From Loripinus fragilis (taxonomy: Eukaryota > Mollusca > Bivalvia > Lucinida > Lucinidae): a DNA stretch of 64,000 nt. The stretch's first letter is position 1. Every line of letters begins with the position of its first letter. The DNA is taken from the NCBI GenBank assembly GCA_964019695.1, contig OZ026524.1, positions 24,263,656-24,327,655 on the forward strand. The letters run 5' to 3'. A model generated the notes under the pieces. It ran no database searches. It was not told where the DNA came from and saw only the letters and a program-made list of their open reading frames with translations. The position numbers were made by a program, and so were the translations under genes. Shown here in pieces: positions 1 through 12,700 of this stretch.

Positions 1-670
1 TTGGCTTACAAAGCGTAACTCAAGTTATAACGTCCTAGGGCTTATTTCCAAGACAAAAACGTCATTGTCTCATTGTTTATGCCTCAACAAATAGGTTTCC
101 CAGTACTATATCGACTTAAAGTATATTTGATACATTGCCCTGTTTTCCCTTAACGTCACCATCTTGATCATAACGTAGAAGAAAAGTTATCGAACACTTT
201 GACGTTGCCTTCGCAACATTCACTGCTGATTGGCCGGAAACTGGAGCCAGAATGGCTACCGAGAGCTTAGTTTCACTCCTGGTCATAACTACGTAATGAC
301 ACTGTGAGCTTTTGGTTTTGTGGCTATATAGGTGAATTAAGGACCGAACTTCAAGCTCCTGTGCTGTCACAAACTTATGACATTATCCAATCATATGTTA
401 CATTACGTTTGCAAGTGCAGAATGTTGAATGCCATTGGAAATATTTTAAAAGAAAGTGAAAAGACATATGATGCATGTATATAGAGACTTAATATATTGT
501 GTTTCAATGATATGAAAAATCTGTTACGAAGGCTTGGCTTAATACGGATAAACAACGAGTCTGCCAGGATGAGTTGTTTATGCTTATTCAGCCAAGTAAA
601 AGTGAAAAATTGCCAGATCATGTGTGGCACTGTTGAATTTTTTGATTATATAATTTTGTCTTTGTTACAG
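1..670. other. 5' flank/intron of ccnc, no exon recognised
   Basis: This stretch lies upstream of the first visible cyclin C exon and should be intron. I looked for the expected preceding cyclin exon and did not find it, so the 5' part of the gene is off the window. A short segment at about 382-420 (tatccaatca... ttacgtttgcaagtgcag) resembles pieces near 4505, 12205 and 51600 and is a dispersed repeat. The open frames around 403-630 on both strands are unremarkable. Confidence 0.6.
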
Positions 671-765
671 GACTGTTGTTTGGTGGTGTATCACCCATAC
701 AGACCGCTAGTGCAATATGTATCAGATATCAGTAATACAGATGATGGCATTCTACCTTTGGCATG
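671..765 (+). CDS. ccnc: ccnc exon (start of cyclin box 2)
   Basis: The exon follows the acceptor tttgttacag and ends at GCATG|gtatgt. It encodes DCCLVVYHPYRPLVQYV then SDISNTDDGILPLAW; the last Trp codon is split (phase 2) and completed by the next exon. Animal cyclin C has the same block, so this is a firm match. Confidence 0.95.
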
Positions 766-3700
766 GTATGTGCAGTAATGTTGTTGGGCTGCTTATTATC
801 AGTTCCCACCCCTGGCGCAGGCCTCATGAGAAAAGTGCACATTTGAATATTACTTTTCTTATTTCTAATAGGGCTGTGGATCGTTAGGTAAGTGGCGATC
901 CGATCTGATCCACGATTCATGAGTTACGATGCACAGATCGAACGGCGAGTCACTGGTTAATAAAAAAAAGTAAGATGAAACATCTATTGTTGGGTCTATT
1001 TACTTAGTAAATCAGCCCTTTCTGTCAAACCAGAAGTACCACATGTACACAGCTAGATATCAAAGAAGATAAGACTACATTTCCACTCACAAGTGTCAAG
1101 GCATGCAACACACTTTGTAAATTTGATTTTATACCTTTATGAACTCTGACAGAAGTGTGCTGATTTCAGTATAAGGCCCTTTTCCTTTGTCCTGAAGTTC
1201 ACACATAGACAACATGACCTGGGTCACGTAGGCCTAATCAGCTGTCGCCTTGTCGGCAAATTCAAAGAAAAAAAGAACCCTTTGAAATTTATTTAGTAAT
1301 TGACATTTGATGATATTTTTGGCTCTGTTATTAGTACATGTACCGGTGTTGTTGTTGTGTGTGTGTTTAAACAGAATAGATTGGAATATATGTATTACCA
1401 GCGGATTTTGGAATACTTTGAGGATTTTAATTACCAATAAAGGATATCACTAAAGGTATTTGAATAAGAGATATTGTCAATTAGAACCGTAGTCATAGTG
1501 AAAAATTTCAATGGACCATTTTGTGAAAAACTTCTTGTTTCAGTAACAAAATAGGGGAAAAAAAAAAGATCCCGATCCAACAATTTCGGCAGTGACGAAT
1601 ATTCATACTCGATTTTATATTCAGATCCGCGAATATCCGAGTACTCGGATACTCGCAGCAGCCCTAATTTCTAAACCAAACATATGTTCTTGGTGCTAAA
1701 AAGACACATCATCTAACTAATGGGTTAGAAAATAATAATAATTTTACTCTCAAAAAAATTGCTTAGGTACTTATCAAATTGATGAGCAGCAAAGGTCATC
1801 TAGCAGTGAAGGCTCAGTTGAGCATTCACAAATACTGAGGCTGGCCAGAGCCTTCATGCCTGCAGGCATAGAGAATGTTTGCAGATGAAGGCTCAGACTT
1901 TCTACCCTAATTATCATATCATCATAATCGGATTTTTGATTAACGTGCAGGTGCAGGGACATCATCCATATCAGTGGGCCCCTTTCCAGGTAACTGGCTA
2001 GCTGCACGCATAGCAGATCTCACACCTGATCTCCAGGTGCTCCTTTCTTGAGGGTCAACTGTGGTGAGCTTCCACTCACGGCAGTCTTTCTCTGTCAGTT
2101 TCTTCCATAATATATATATAAAAAAAATGCGTTTAAAGCATGGATGAGCATACATGTGTATGCAATAATATAGGGTACATAATGCTTTTCATGCATTGGC
2201 ATTTTCTGGAGACTGAGAAAGAATTTTACCACAAATCCATGACTGAACACAAAATCCCAGTGTACAATTGGAGCATATATTAACATAAACTACGAACTTC
2301 AAAAGAACTGTTTAAATGAGAAAGTTCTTTTGAGCACCCAAAACATATTATGTTAAAACTTATGGATAAGAAAATATTAATATATTTAGGCTCATTCTGT
2401 ATCGGGACCAATACTGTGCTTCATCCAATGAAAAGAGACGTAAATGATGACATTAAATTTCAATTTCATATAGGGAGCTCAGTGGTAAGTGCTTGTCCCG
2501 AGACCGAGGGGCCGCAGGTTCGAGCCTCACCAGCACCACTGTGTTGTGTCTGAGCAAAGTAAGTAAGGTTGCAAAGATCAGGAATCGATACAATCAGGTA
2601 CCACACCTGACCCAGGATACCAATGGGAAAGTGACAAAATCACAGAAGACACCACAAACGAGAGCCAAGAGGTCAGCCCTTTCACAGCAGGTGACCACGA
2701 AGCACATATAAACAGACGCGCACAAAACATAGCAAACACAAGACAGAACAAAAACATAAAAGATCCACAAAAGAAGTACCGCCTTGGAACGGTCAGTAAA
2801 ATATTTTACTGGAGGGCTTAAACCGGTTTAACGGCGCCAACCTCACCCTTAATTCAGATGTGGATCAAGACACATAGATATTTGGTTTGCATGAAAGACC
2901 CCTAACTTATCAATGCATCATCTCCTAAAACATATAAATCAAGATATAACAAGGAGATAAAGCAAGGATAAGGACTCAACAGTAAATTAAACTGAATACC
3001 GGAGCAAAAGAAATCCAACAGGTAAACCCCGGTGGGCCCGACAAACAGCTAAAGCATCAGGCCCCTACCATCTCATCAATAGATAAGTCTTTAAGTCGGA
3101 ACCATCATAGAGTCTGAAGTCCGACCCACCGGCGTGCAATTAAAGAGGAAAGCAAAGTTGCCAACCGTGATTGGGTTGACTACCAAGCATGCAGTCTGTT
3201 GCAATACATTAATGTTATAGCCAATCTTTTTATAATGGGAAATTATTTTAATAAACTGCGCTGAAAAATTATTAGAGCCAACAATCTTCTTCAACTTATA
3301 CACCAAGTCACCATAGAAATCAGGTTCCGAAAGTCCTTGGAGCAAGAGAGATTTAAGTCCAACTTGGAATTTAGAAATCAAATCAAAGTATCGTCTATAA
3401 AATTTTGAAAATGTTTTGCGAAGTTTATGATACCGATAGCCCTGTTTAAGAAGTTTCTGAGTTAACAATTTATTGCGAGTGTTGAAGTCAGTAACATAGC
3501 TAGATGCTCTAGCAAAACGAATGAGTTGAGAGATATAGACTCCATAGGATGTAGAACGAGGAACATCACCATCTAAAAATGGAAAATTGACAATTTCAAA
3601 ATCAAAGTCATCACGTTTATCATAAATTTTGGTAGAAACAATATCATTAGAAATTGACAAATGCAAGTCTAAAAATGCGGCTTCGGTATCAGAGGCATTG

Positions 3701-6700
3701 GCTTTATTAAGTTGGAGCTCAGAAGGGTATATTTGACTAACCATATTTTCAAAATAAACATTATTAATATTTAAAATATCGTCCAAATATCTGGAAGTAG
3801 TGTTAAACGCATCAATAACATCAGCCTGCTTATCATCAGAAAGAGACATCATAAAGTCCCTTTCATAACAAAACAGGAATAAATCTGCAACCAGGGGAGC
3901 ACAATTAGTGCCCATAGGAATCCCAACTACTTGTCTATAGAGCTTGGTGCCAAATCGAATAAAAATGTTGTCCAACAAAAAGGTCAGCGCATCACATACA
4001 TTTTGACACGACCATGCATGATATTTTTTAGGTTTTTCTGAAGTAAAAAATGCATTTCTGTCACTACATGCAAGGTAAGGAGAGCCTTCTCTCTGGAAGG
4101 TTCTTTCAATAAGATCAATAAGTTTATCTTTAATTAAATTATGAGGTAAAGTAGTGTAAAGAGTAGAAAAATCATAAGTAGACAAACTGGTTGCATTGAA
4201 ATCTCTAGCTTTAAGTTTATCTAAAATTTCACCTGAATTTTTAATCGACCAAAATAGGTTTTTACCGGATCTCTCATATACTTTTTCACAATATTTGATA
4301 ACATGTTTTTTAACAGCTGTAAGACACGAGGTTAACAATTTAGAAAGTTCTGTTTTCGTACAAGAACTAGAATTTGCAATAAATCTTGACACATTTATCC
4401 TTGCTTAGTGCTGGTTCAACTTTGGAAGTTCCGTCCCATCATAATTGAAAATTTGTGACTGGAATCAAACAAACATCAATTTCTTAAAACTGTCACATTC
4501 TTTTTTATGTTATCCAATCAGATGTTGTGTTACATTTCTTAAAGGGAAAATTTACACTTTTTTTGAAATGCATTTATTATATAGCTTACAGTGTGGTAGG
4601 AATAATCATTCCCCATCATCAGAATACTAATAACTAGCAACTTACCATTAAAACACTAATAACTAAACCCTCAACTTTTCCACAACTTGCTCTGTATGTT
4701 AATGCCATGCTTCTGTATGCCCCTCAAACTTAAGGTTAATATACACTAATGTTTTCACATGAGAAATCAGGAAGGTATATTATTTTTTGGAAGCCTCAAA
4801 GCAAATTCCAATATAGGTTGCTGGGAGAACTCAGAACACACACACATGTTCTGAGTCTTACCACACCCAAGTGGCGCCCTTCCCCCTAGGAATAAGCCCC
4901 TTATCCCCGCTTAAAACCCCTTAACAAATAGGCCATCGCATGATGAATGGCCATCTTTTGGAAATGGAGATCAAAAAACTAAGGAGCAAATAAATGAGAT
5001 CCCTCATGGGATCATTAATCACAAAGAACACCTACTCCTCGCCACCCGCTCCACAAAATTGCAACTGAAATGGAAGAAAATATAATAAAGGAGGCAAAAC
5101 TTTATTTCCTAAAGCTTGCCCTAGGGGAAGCTAACTTCGTAGAGCGATGTCCGCGTCTTAGTAACACCGTCCGTGAGCTTATGTATACAAGAACTGGACG
5201 GAGAAGTGGAGTGATACCCTGGGTGATGTTACCTTAAAAACATCAGCGTACAGCTCACCACCATTAGGGGGAGTGGAAAACTTAAACAAACATTAACAAA
5301 ACTGCAAGCCCTTCCAGGCAGAATTAAAACTTACATATCCAGGAACAGTGCGGACGACACTGTGAAGACGAAATTGTCAAGTCGGTCCCCCAAAATTGGA
5401 CCCTGTTTTGGAACACTTTCAAAATTGTAACTAATAATGCCCCACATTTTAATCTAATAGAAACAGGCGTAGGATACTGACATGCTATAGTCAGGATTCC
5501 TTGTTTGAAGCCAAAGTGGATGCATAAAACTGGGTGTGCCGTGAGTGCTGAATATGCCTAGTGCGAAGGGACCGCGGCACACAGACATCATAACCGAAAG
5601 CAGTCAGGAATAATCATTCATATAATGTGTGTGAAATCCCTTCAATTAGCGGGAGCGCAGTGGCTCAGTGGTAGAGTGCTCGACTTGGGACCGAGGGGCC
5701 GCGGGTTGGAGCCTCACCGTCGTCACTGTGTTGTGTCCTTGAGCAAGAACATTTATCCTAGCTTAGTACTGGTTCAACCCAGGAAGACCCGTCCCGCATA
5801 ACTGAAAGATTGTTGAGTGGACGTAAAGAATCAAAACAAACAAACAAACAAACCTTCAATTAGCCTGTAATTAATTACTTTCAGTGGGCACTGGGGGTCT
5901 GGCCATTTATAGGTCAATAAGCTCCTGACAAGTGGACTGGAATCACTATGACCTGCTTACACACTACCAGACCAAAGACTTAAATCCTTGATTATGGCAA
6001 AAAGGTAATTCAAGGTGATTCCATGAGTCATTTAGCTGACCTGAAATAGAGGTTAATGTCCATCTTTTAATGTCCATTACTGTAATATGGCAGCCCCCAG
6101 ATGTTGAGATTAAGGCAATGAACACTGTCATAATTAACTTAGCAGATGAGGGGATGATCTATGAAAAAAAAATAAGTTCATAATGAAATATTTATTTTTG
6201 ATTTTAGTAAAATGTTCTAAACCATGAACATACACTTGAGGCTATCCTTTCAGATGTTTATTTACATTAATAAGTGCATTAGAATTCTTATGGTAAATGC
6301 TCTAAAATTTCAAACACATTTCTTTTTCTTTCTCAAAATAAAATGTTGGTTTTCAGGCCTAGAATTCACAAAATGCTTGTCAGAATAGCAAACAGGGAAG
6401 ACCCTAATCAGATCTGGGCCTGCGCTGTATGCTAGGCCTTTTATGTAGGCAACTAGTGTTTGAAATTTTAGAACATTTACAGTAATTTCTGTTTCAGGAG
6501 AATAGTAAACGATTCCTTAAGAACAGATGTGTGTCTTTTATATCCTCCCTACTTAATAGCATTAGGTAAGTACAGACTGACCCATAACCTTGATGTTTTT
6601 ATGCACACACCATTTCTAATAGGATTGCATATAGCATCACCTTTGTCAATACATACCATCCTGGGCTGGGGCATCTCGTAGACTATCACATCAAGACATT

Positions 6701-9700
6701 TCTAGTTTTCCATTATAATACAGTAAAACCTCGAGCACTGGAACATTGATCGAAATACTCGCTTATTTGAAATAAGTTTTGGACACACTGAATTCAGAGA
6801 ATAGGACCTTTCATGATCTATGTTAATAAATGCCTATAATAACATATGTTTTTGGTGCATAAAAGAAACGTCTCCATGAGACGTTTCTTTTACGCTCCAC
6901 TAAACTTATGTTTGATAGATAAGAAAAGCCCTGATAATAATCATTTTAGGGGGTTATATATTTTTATGTCTACCTTCCTTTAATTCGAGATACTGATAAT
7001 TCAAAATAAAATCTCTAGTCCTGAGGACTTTGAATTTTCGATGTTTTACTGTATAGCGATGATTTATTTTAGCTTTATGAATACTTGTTGTGGCTCATTG
7101 GAAGTCCCTTTTAGAGAGACACAAGAAGTATCCAGAAAATAAGTCCTCACATGATATTTTGGGTCTTTTATCTTAACCCTTTGCCTACTAGACATTTTGC
7201 CAGGCCTGATCTGGGTCTAAAGTGTTTGCAAAGATCATCAGCAGATGACAAATTCGCCGCCCGCTACTATCTATTTTTTTCGACTTTTGCAGTTATCTTA
7301 CCAACCATTTATTAAAAAACATTCACATTTGGATAGATGGTCACATGCCAAAAGGTGGGGTTAAAGCGCAAAATCTAGGACATCTTAAGAATTTTTAGGT
7401 AGTGGAAAGGGAGTTTGGGACAGTAAGAGTCTCTGCCGGGGTATATGTGCCTCTCAGGGCACTTTTTCTAGTTTTATTTCGGCAGTCAGTACACATAAAT
7501 GTGCGTCAAACCATTATATAGGTGTGTATATGTGCCTCTCCGGGCACTTTTTCTAGTTTTATTTTGGCAGTCAGTACACATAAATGCCCATCAAACCATT
7601 GGCCTCTTGATGCATAAAATATATGGGCAAGCACACAAAATATTGAGACTTATGGCATAGCTATAGCACAGTTACAGAGCCGAAGCTCTGAAAAGGAAAT
7701 CTTATCAGGGTCTTTCCAGTTCTGTATATGGAGGCTGAAAAAAATTGCCTAAAACCAGTATGTTTTTGATTTGGTGCTCTGATTGTTTAAACTGGCAAAA
7801 AAGGGAGAATGTAGTGCTCAGTTCTGGTCTTTTAACTTCTTATCTAAGCTGATGCGAGCTGCAAATTGTGTTAAGTTTTGTCTGAATCCTTTTTATCTTG
7901 AGGTACATGAAAATTGTTTACCTTGGGACAAAACAATTCAGATAAAACCGTACACAATAGACTCCTTTCACATTGTTAGTGCGCATGCGCCAAACAGTCT
8001 CGTTCCGCGTTATCTCCGCGAGATTACACTCGAAGGGGCAACCTTTATACGACTGCCTATGCATTACACAATAGAATATGAAAACGGTGAATAGAAAAAA
8101 AATCGCTAAAAAATATTAGACTTAGAGTAAAAATAAATGATAAATGTAACAATTAAGTGATTTATTCCAATATTCTGAACATTTGAGATCAGAATAATTG
8201 ATTTCTAAGCATCCAAGACTGACTTTTTTCCAAATGAGGCCAATGAGCGGGTGCATTACAGTGTTGGTCATACGTTATATCAGATCAATAATTTCCCTCA
8301 ATACTATGCGTATGCGAGCAGTGAAGAGTCTGGTAAGGTTTGTGCTTTATCAAGGTCTATGAGTAAAAATTAACATTCCATACACATGACGTCTAAACAG
8401 GGTCTTTCTGGTTTAAATAAGTGATTGGATACAGTAAGGCCATAGCACAAGAAAACCTGTCTTGCGGGTCTCTGACTGAGTAAGACTCAAACCAGTCTTT
8501 TCAGCTACAGGGACCACCGGTAAAATGAAAGTTTGCATGAAGCAAGTTTAGATATTATACTTTCCATAAGTGAACAGTATAGGCACTGATCAGACTGCGT
8601 GGCCGGATACGAAGACGGGCCTGCCCCTTTGTTGTTCACATGCACCAAAGTCAGGTTTTCTTGCGTCTATGCCCTTTCCAATATCATATATACTAATATG
8701 CATCCGGTCCTTTAATACTACGCCCGGAGAACCTTTAAAAGCAATAAAACCTGGCACACGTCGGCACGCATTTGTAATTAGTCGGTATGATTAATTTATG
8801 ACGTGATATGTCGATTTCTTTAATTGGTACTTATAGGCGCCAATAGATACATGTGCCCATGCGGGCCCTGGTGTTTTAGAAAAATAGATCTGAGTTCATC
8901 TACATCCATTATTTGTGTGTGCGAGCAGCGATGATTCTCGTGAGCCTGCGCACGAATGGACGTTGTGTAGAAATGATGGAATTTAATGGGTCTATAAATG
9001 GAGGTATTTACTAATAGTTATGTTTAATGAGATTTCGACATTTATCGCATATGCTTAGTCATTATGCGCAACTATCTAGCAGCATACACGGAAGTCTATT
9101 GGTAGCATACAGTAGTATGCATGCTTATCTGGTGGGGCTAGAAGCCTTAGATCTAATTTCTGTCTGAGCCTCCCTGTCTACATGCACGGCTTTTCTAGTT
9201 TGTGTGCCCACGGACACAACAATGGATCCGAGGTGTGTGTGAGCAGCGATGTCTTGGTGAGACTGCCAAGACTTGTCTGAGTTGTCGATGTTCGCATAAT
9301 AGACTCATTTGTTTTATTAGTGCATGTATTTCAAATAGTTTTGGCGATTTCGTGCCTGAAGAAGGCGCCGATTTTAGCTCGATATCAAAGTATATTTTAC
9401 ACTAATTAAAGTGAAAAGAAAATACGGAAGACTTATATAATGTATATGAACACATTAATTTATATTATTTCTAGAATAAGAAATCTCATTCTAGCGTTTA
9501 AAGGCCAAATAATCGACTTATTAAGCTTCATTGTGTGTTTTGACAATATAACTAATCACCAATCTGCCCTTTCATTTTCAAAAACGACTTTATCGATTTT
9601 TCAATTGAAGAGCGATTGCAAAGGGAGATAACAATGTGAAAGGGGTCTATTTGCAGCTCACATCAGCTTGGTTTAGAAGTTGAAAGACCAGAGCGGAGCA

Positions 9701-12700
9701 CTAAATTCTCTTTTTTTCGCTATTTTACAAGATATTAGAAATATTGATAGTTTTTAGGGGATTTTTCAGCCTTCATATACAGAGCCACTGGCTTTGTTTA
9801 TGAAGTTTCCTACCCATGTTCACATGAGCAGCAAAGCCTCAGGCAAGCCTGCACAAATGGACAGACTCCTGAGTCTTCATAGCTCTTATACTCAGAGTAT
9901 TGATAGATATGAAAACTCACACAAACAACTTTAGGCCTCTTGCCAATTTGGATATCTCAGCATGGGTTATTAATTTTTTCCTTGCTAGTGGCAGTTTTTG
10001 TCGTCTGCTTATAACCTTTCCATACAGTTTAGACCCAGATCAGGCCCGACATTATGTCGTTCCTGATCTGGATCCAAACTGTTTGACATTATTATAGTGT
10101 TCCAGGCAATCCTGAAAGAATTTTTTCGAAAAAAATAATTTTGAAAAAAAAAGTTTGCAGACGACAACAGAAGTATGAAAAATTATCCACATGCAAAGTT
10201 GAGCTTCCCTCCACATATCCTGCGTATTTTTGTTTCCATTTCAGCATCTCTCCATATAGCCTGTGTTATTCAACAAAGAGATCTAAAGCAATGGTTTGCT
10301 GAACTCTCAGTAGATATGGATAAGGTACTGTTGTGTTTCTCCGTTTTTGCACACTGGTTACATACATAAATCTGAGATTTTACCCCGGGATAGAAATTCT
10401 TATCTTGGGCATACATCTTAACCAGGCTGTCACAAGAGTAGACGTATAAAGTCTGATGAGATTTTTTTTTGCATGAACATTTTCGCTCATATTAATCTAT
10501 TTCACTAAATATCCATATTCCTCACAAATACTTTTTTCTCTTCTGCTATCTCATCAGATGTTTGAGCCAGCATAAATTAAATTTCTGGACTGGAATATGG
10601 CAAAAGATAAAATTTGGAATGGTATTGGTTGATATGGATTCATAGGTCCTACAACATCTACGACTGATATAAGTCTACAACAAGAGCACTGTTCATTGGT
10701 TGTATTGGAACTCAGGCACATGGTCGTCAAGTGACACCAGTGTTTAGTCAAAGTGATGTCATCATGTAATAATGCATCTCGGAGTATTCAGGGACTTGGC
10801 TTATTTTGAAATATATAGTCAATGGTGAGCAAGAAAAATAATAGATTATTTGTAAAAGGGTGCGATAGTAAAATCTGTCCCTCGGAATCACCATTTGTCA
10901 TCACTCGGCAAGCCTTGGGATGCAAAACAGGACAGATTTTCCTATCCCACCTTCACGATCATGATAGATTCTTATAGTCTTACCTTTACCTGGTCACCAC
11001 CAAAGAATATTCGTATGAGGATTGGATAGGAAAATCGTTCCCTCAGCATCAAGGTTTGTCATCACTCGGCAAGCCTTGTGATGCCACACCTTGAACCTTG
11101 GAACAGACTTTCCTATGCCACACTCACGCTCATGATAGATTCTTATATCATAGGTTCAGATGAGCAGAAATTATTTTCTTGGTGTAAAATTGTGATTATT
11201 TTATTATCCATCAGTTTGATCATATGTTTTGGGTGCTCAACAAAACCATCTCAACAACATAACTAACAGCATATGCTTTGGTTGAGAAATGAGAGTATTT
11301 TTATTACAGTAAACTTTCTAAAATTTTGAACACAAGTTGCCATCCAAAAATGCCTTGACAAACGGTCTGAAGAAGCAGTCTGATCAGGATCTTCCCTGTT
11401 TGCTATTCTGACAAGAATTTGTGAATTCCAATCCTGATAACAAACGATCTTTTTGAGAAGGGAAAGAAAAGAGTGTTCAAAATTTCGTCTACCATTTTCC
11501 GTACATATTCTTATCTAGAAACCTGTTAAACTTCAATCTGCTCTAAACTGAGTTTAGTGGTTTAGCTACAGTGAAAGCTTTTGAAATAGAGGATCTTACA
11601 TGAGTGCTCATGTTTTATTGACTTTGTTAAATGAATTGGAGAAAAGTGAGAAAATGGGAGGCTTGCCAAGCATTTTATCCCTTTTTTGCAACAAGTTTAA
11701 TAAATTTCAATAATGCTGGAGCAGGAATGTTAGATTCTATTTATCATATGACATAAAGATTACTTTGAAATCAAATTTCTTGAGTAACAATACGATGACT
11801 TTGTTATTATGTAGGCAACGTTGTTATGGACATCATAACATTTCGTGAAAATGATCTGTAAACCACTAGTGGTTTATCGATTTTAATGCATGGCGTTATT
11901 TCAATCCCAGATGCGACGTTGTATGATAAATTTCATACTTTGACAGTTTTCTGAAGAGGGCTTAGGAAGAAGTGAGTAGAGCAGTAAAACTTGATTTCCA
12001 ACTAAATCTGTGGATATCACCAATGAAACTTTGAATATGGTTATACCCATTCAAATGCACTTATGCGCTTGTTTATCATTAAAATCTTGATTTTGTCTCA
12101 AATTGAAGTGCTGCAAGCCTCATATCATCCAATGAAATGTGACATTAATGATGGCAAACTATTTCTGTCATTATATCGTGGATATACTGTCGCAAATTTC
12201 TAACGTTATCCAACCAGACATCATGTTACAATAGCAAGTCAGGCCTTTAGTTAAGTGTGGGTACCAAACAATTAATTTTCTTATTTCACAACCAAAACGT
12301 ATGTTGTTGGTACTCAAAAGAACGTCTCAATATGTTCAAACTGATGGATTAGAAAATACTAAAAACTTTACGCTCAAAAAGTTGGTTTATCTAAACCTAT
12401 GGCAAGTACAATAGAATTTGAATAATTTATGCACACAGTGTACTTATTGTGTTGTATGCATAGAGGATCTTACATGAGTGCTCTTGTTTTATTGAATTTA
12501 ATAAGAGTTGGAGAAAAGTGATAAAATGCGAGGCTGGCAGAGCATTTAATTGCTTTTTAGCAACAAGTTTAATAAATTCAATAATACAGGAGCACAAATG
12601 TTAGATTCTATTTATCACAGGACATTTAGGTTACTTTGAAATCTCATGTCTGGCATAAAAAGTTAAGAATTTGTCATTATTTTCACTTCATTGTTATGGA

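Noticed and set aside
7783..8094. 103-codon plus frame as a transposase remnant
   Set aside because: It starts inside the long inverted end and shows no DDE, zinc-finger or helix-turn-helix motif.
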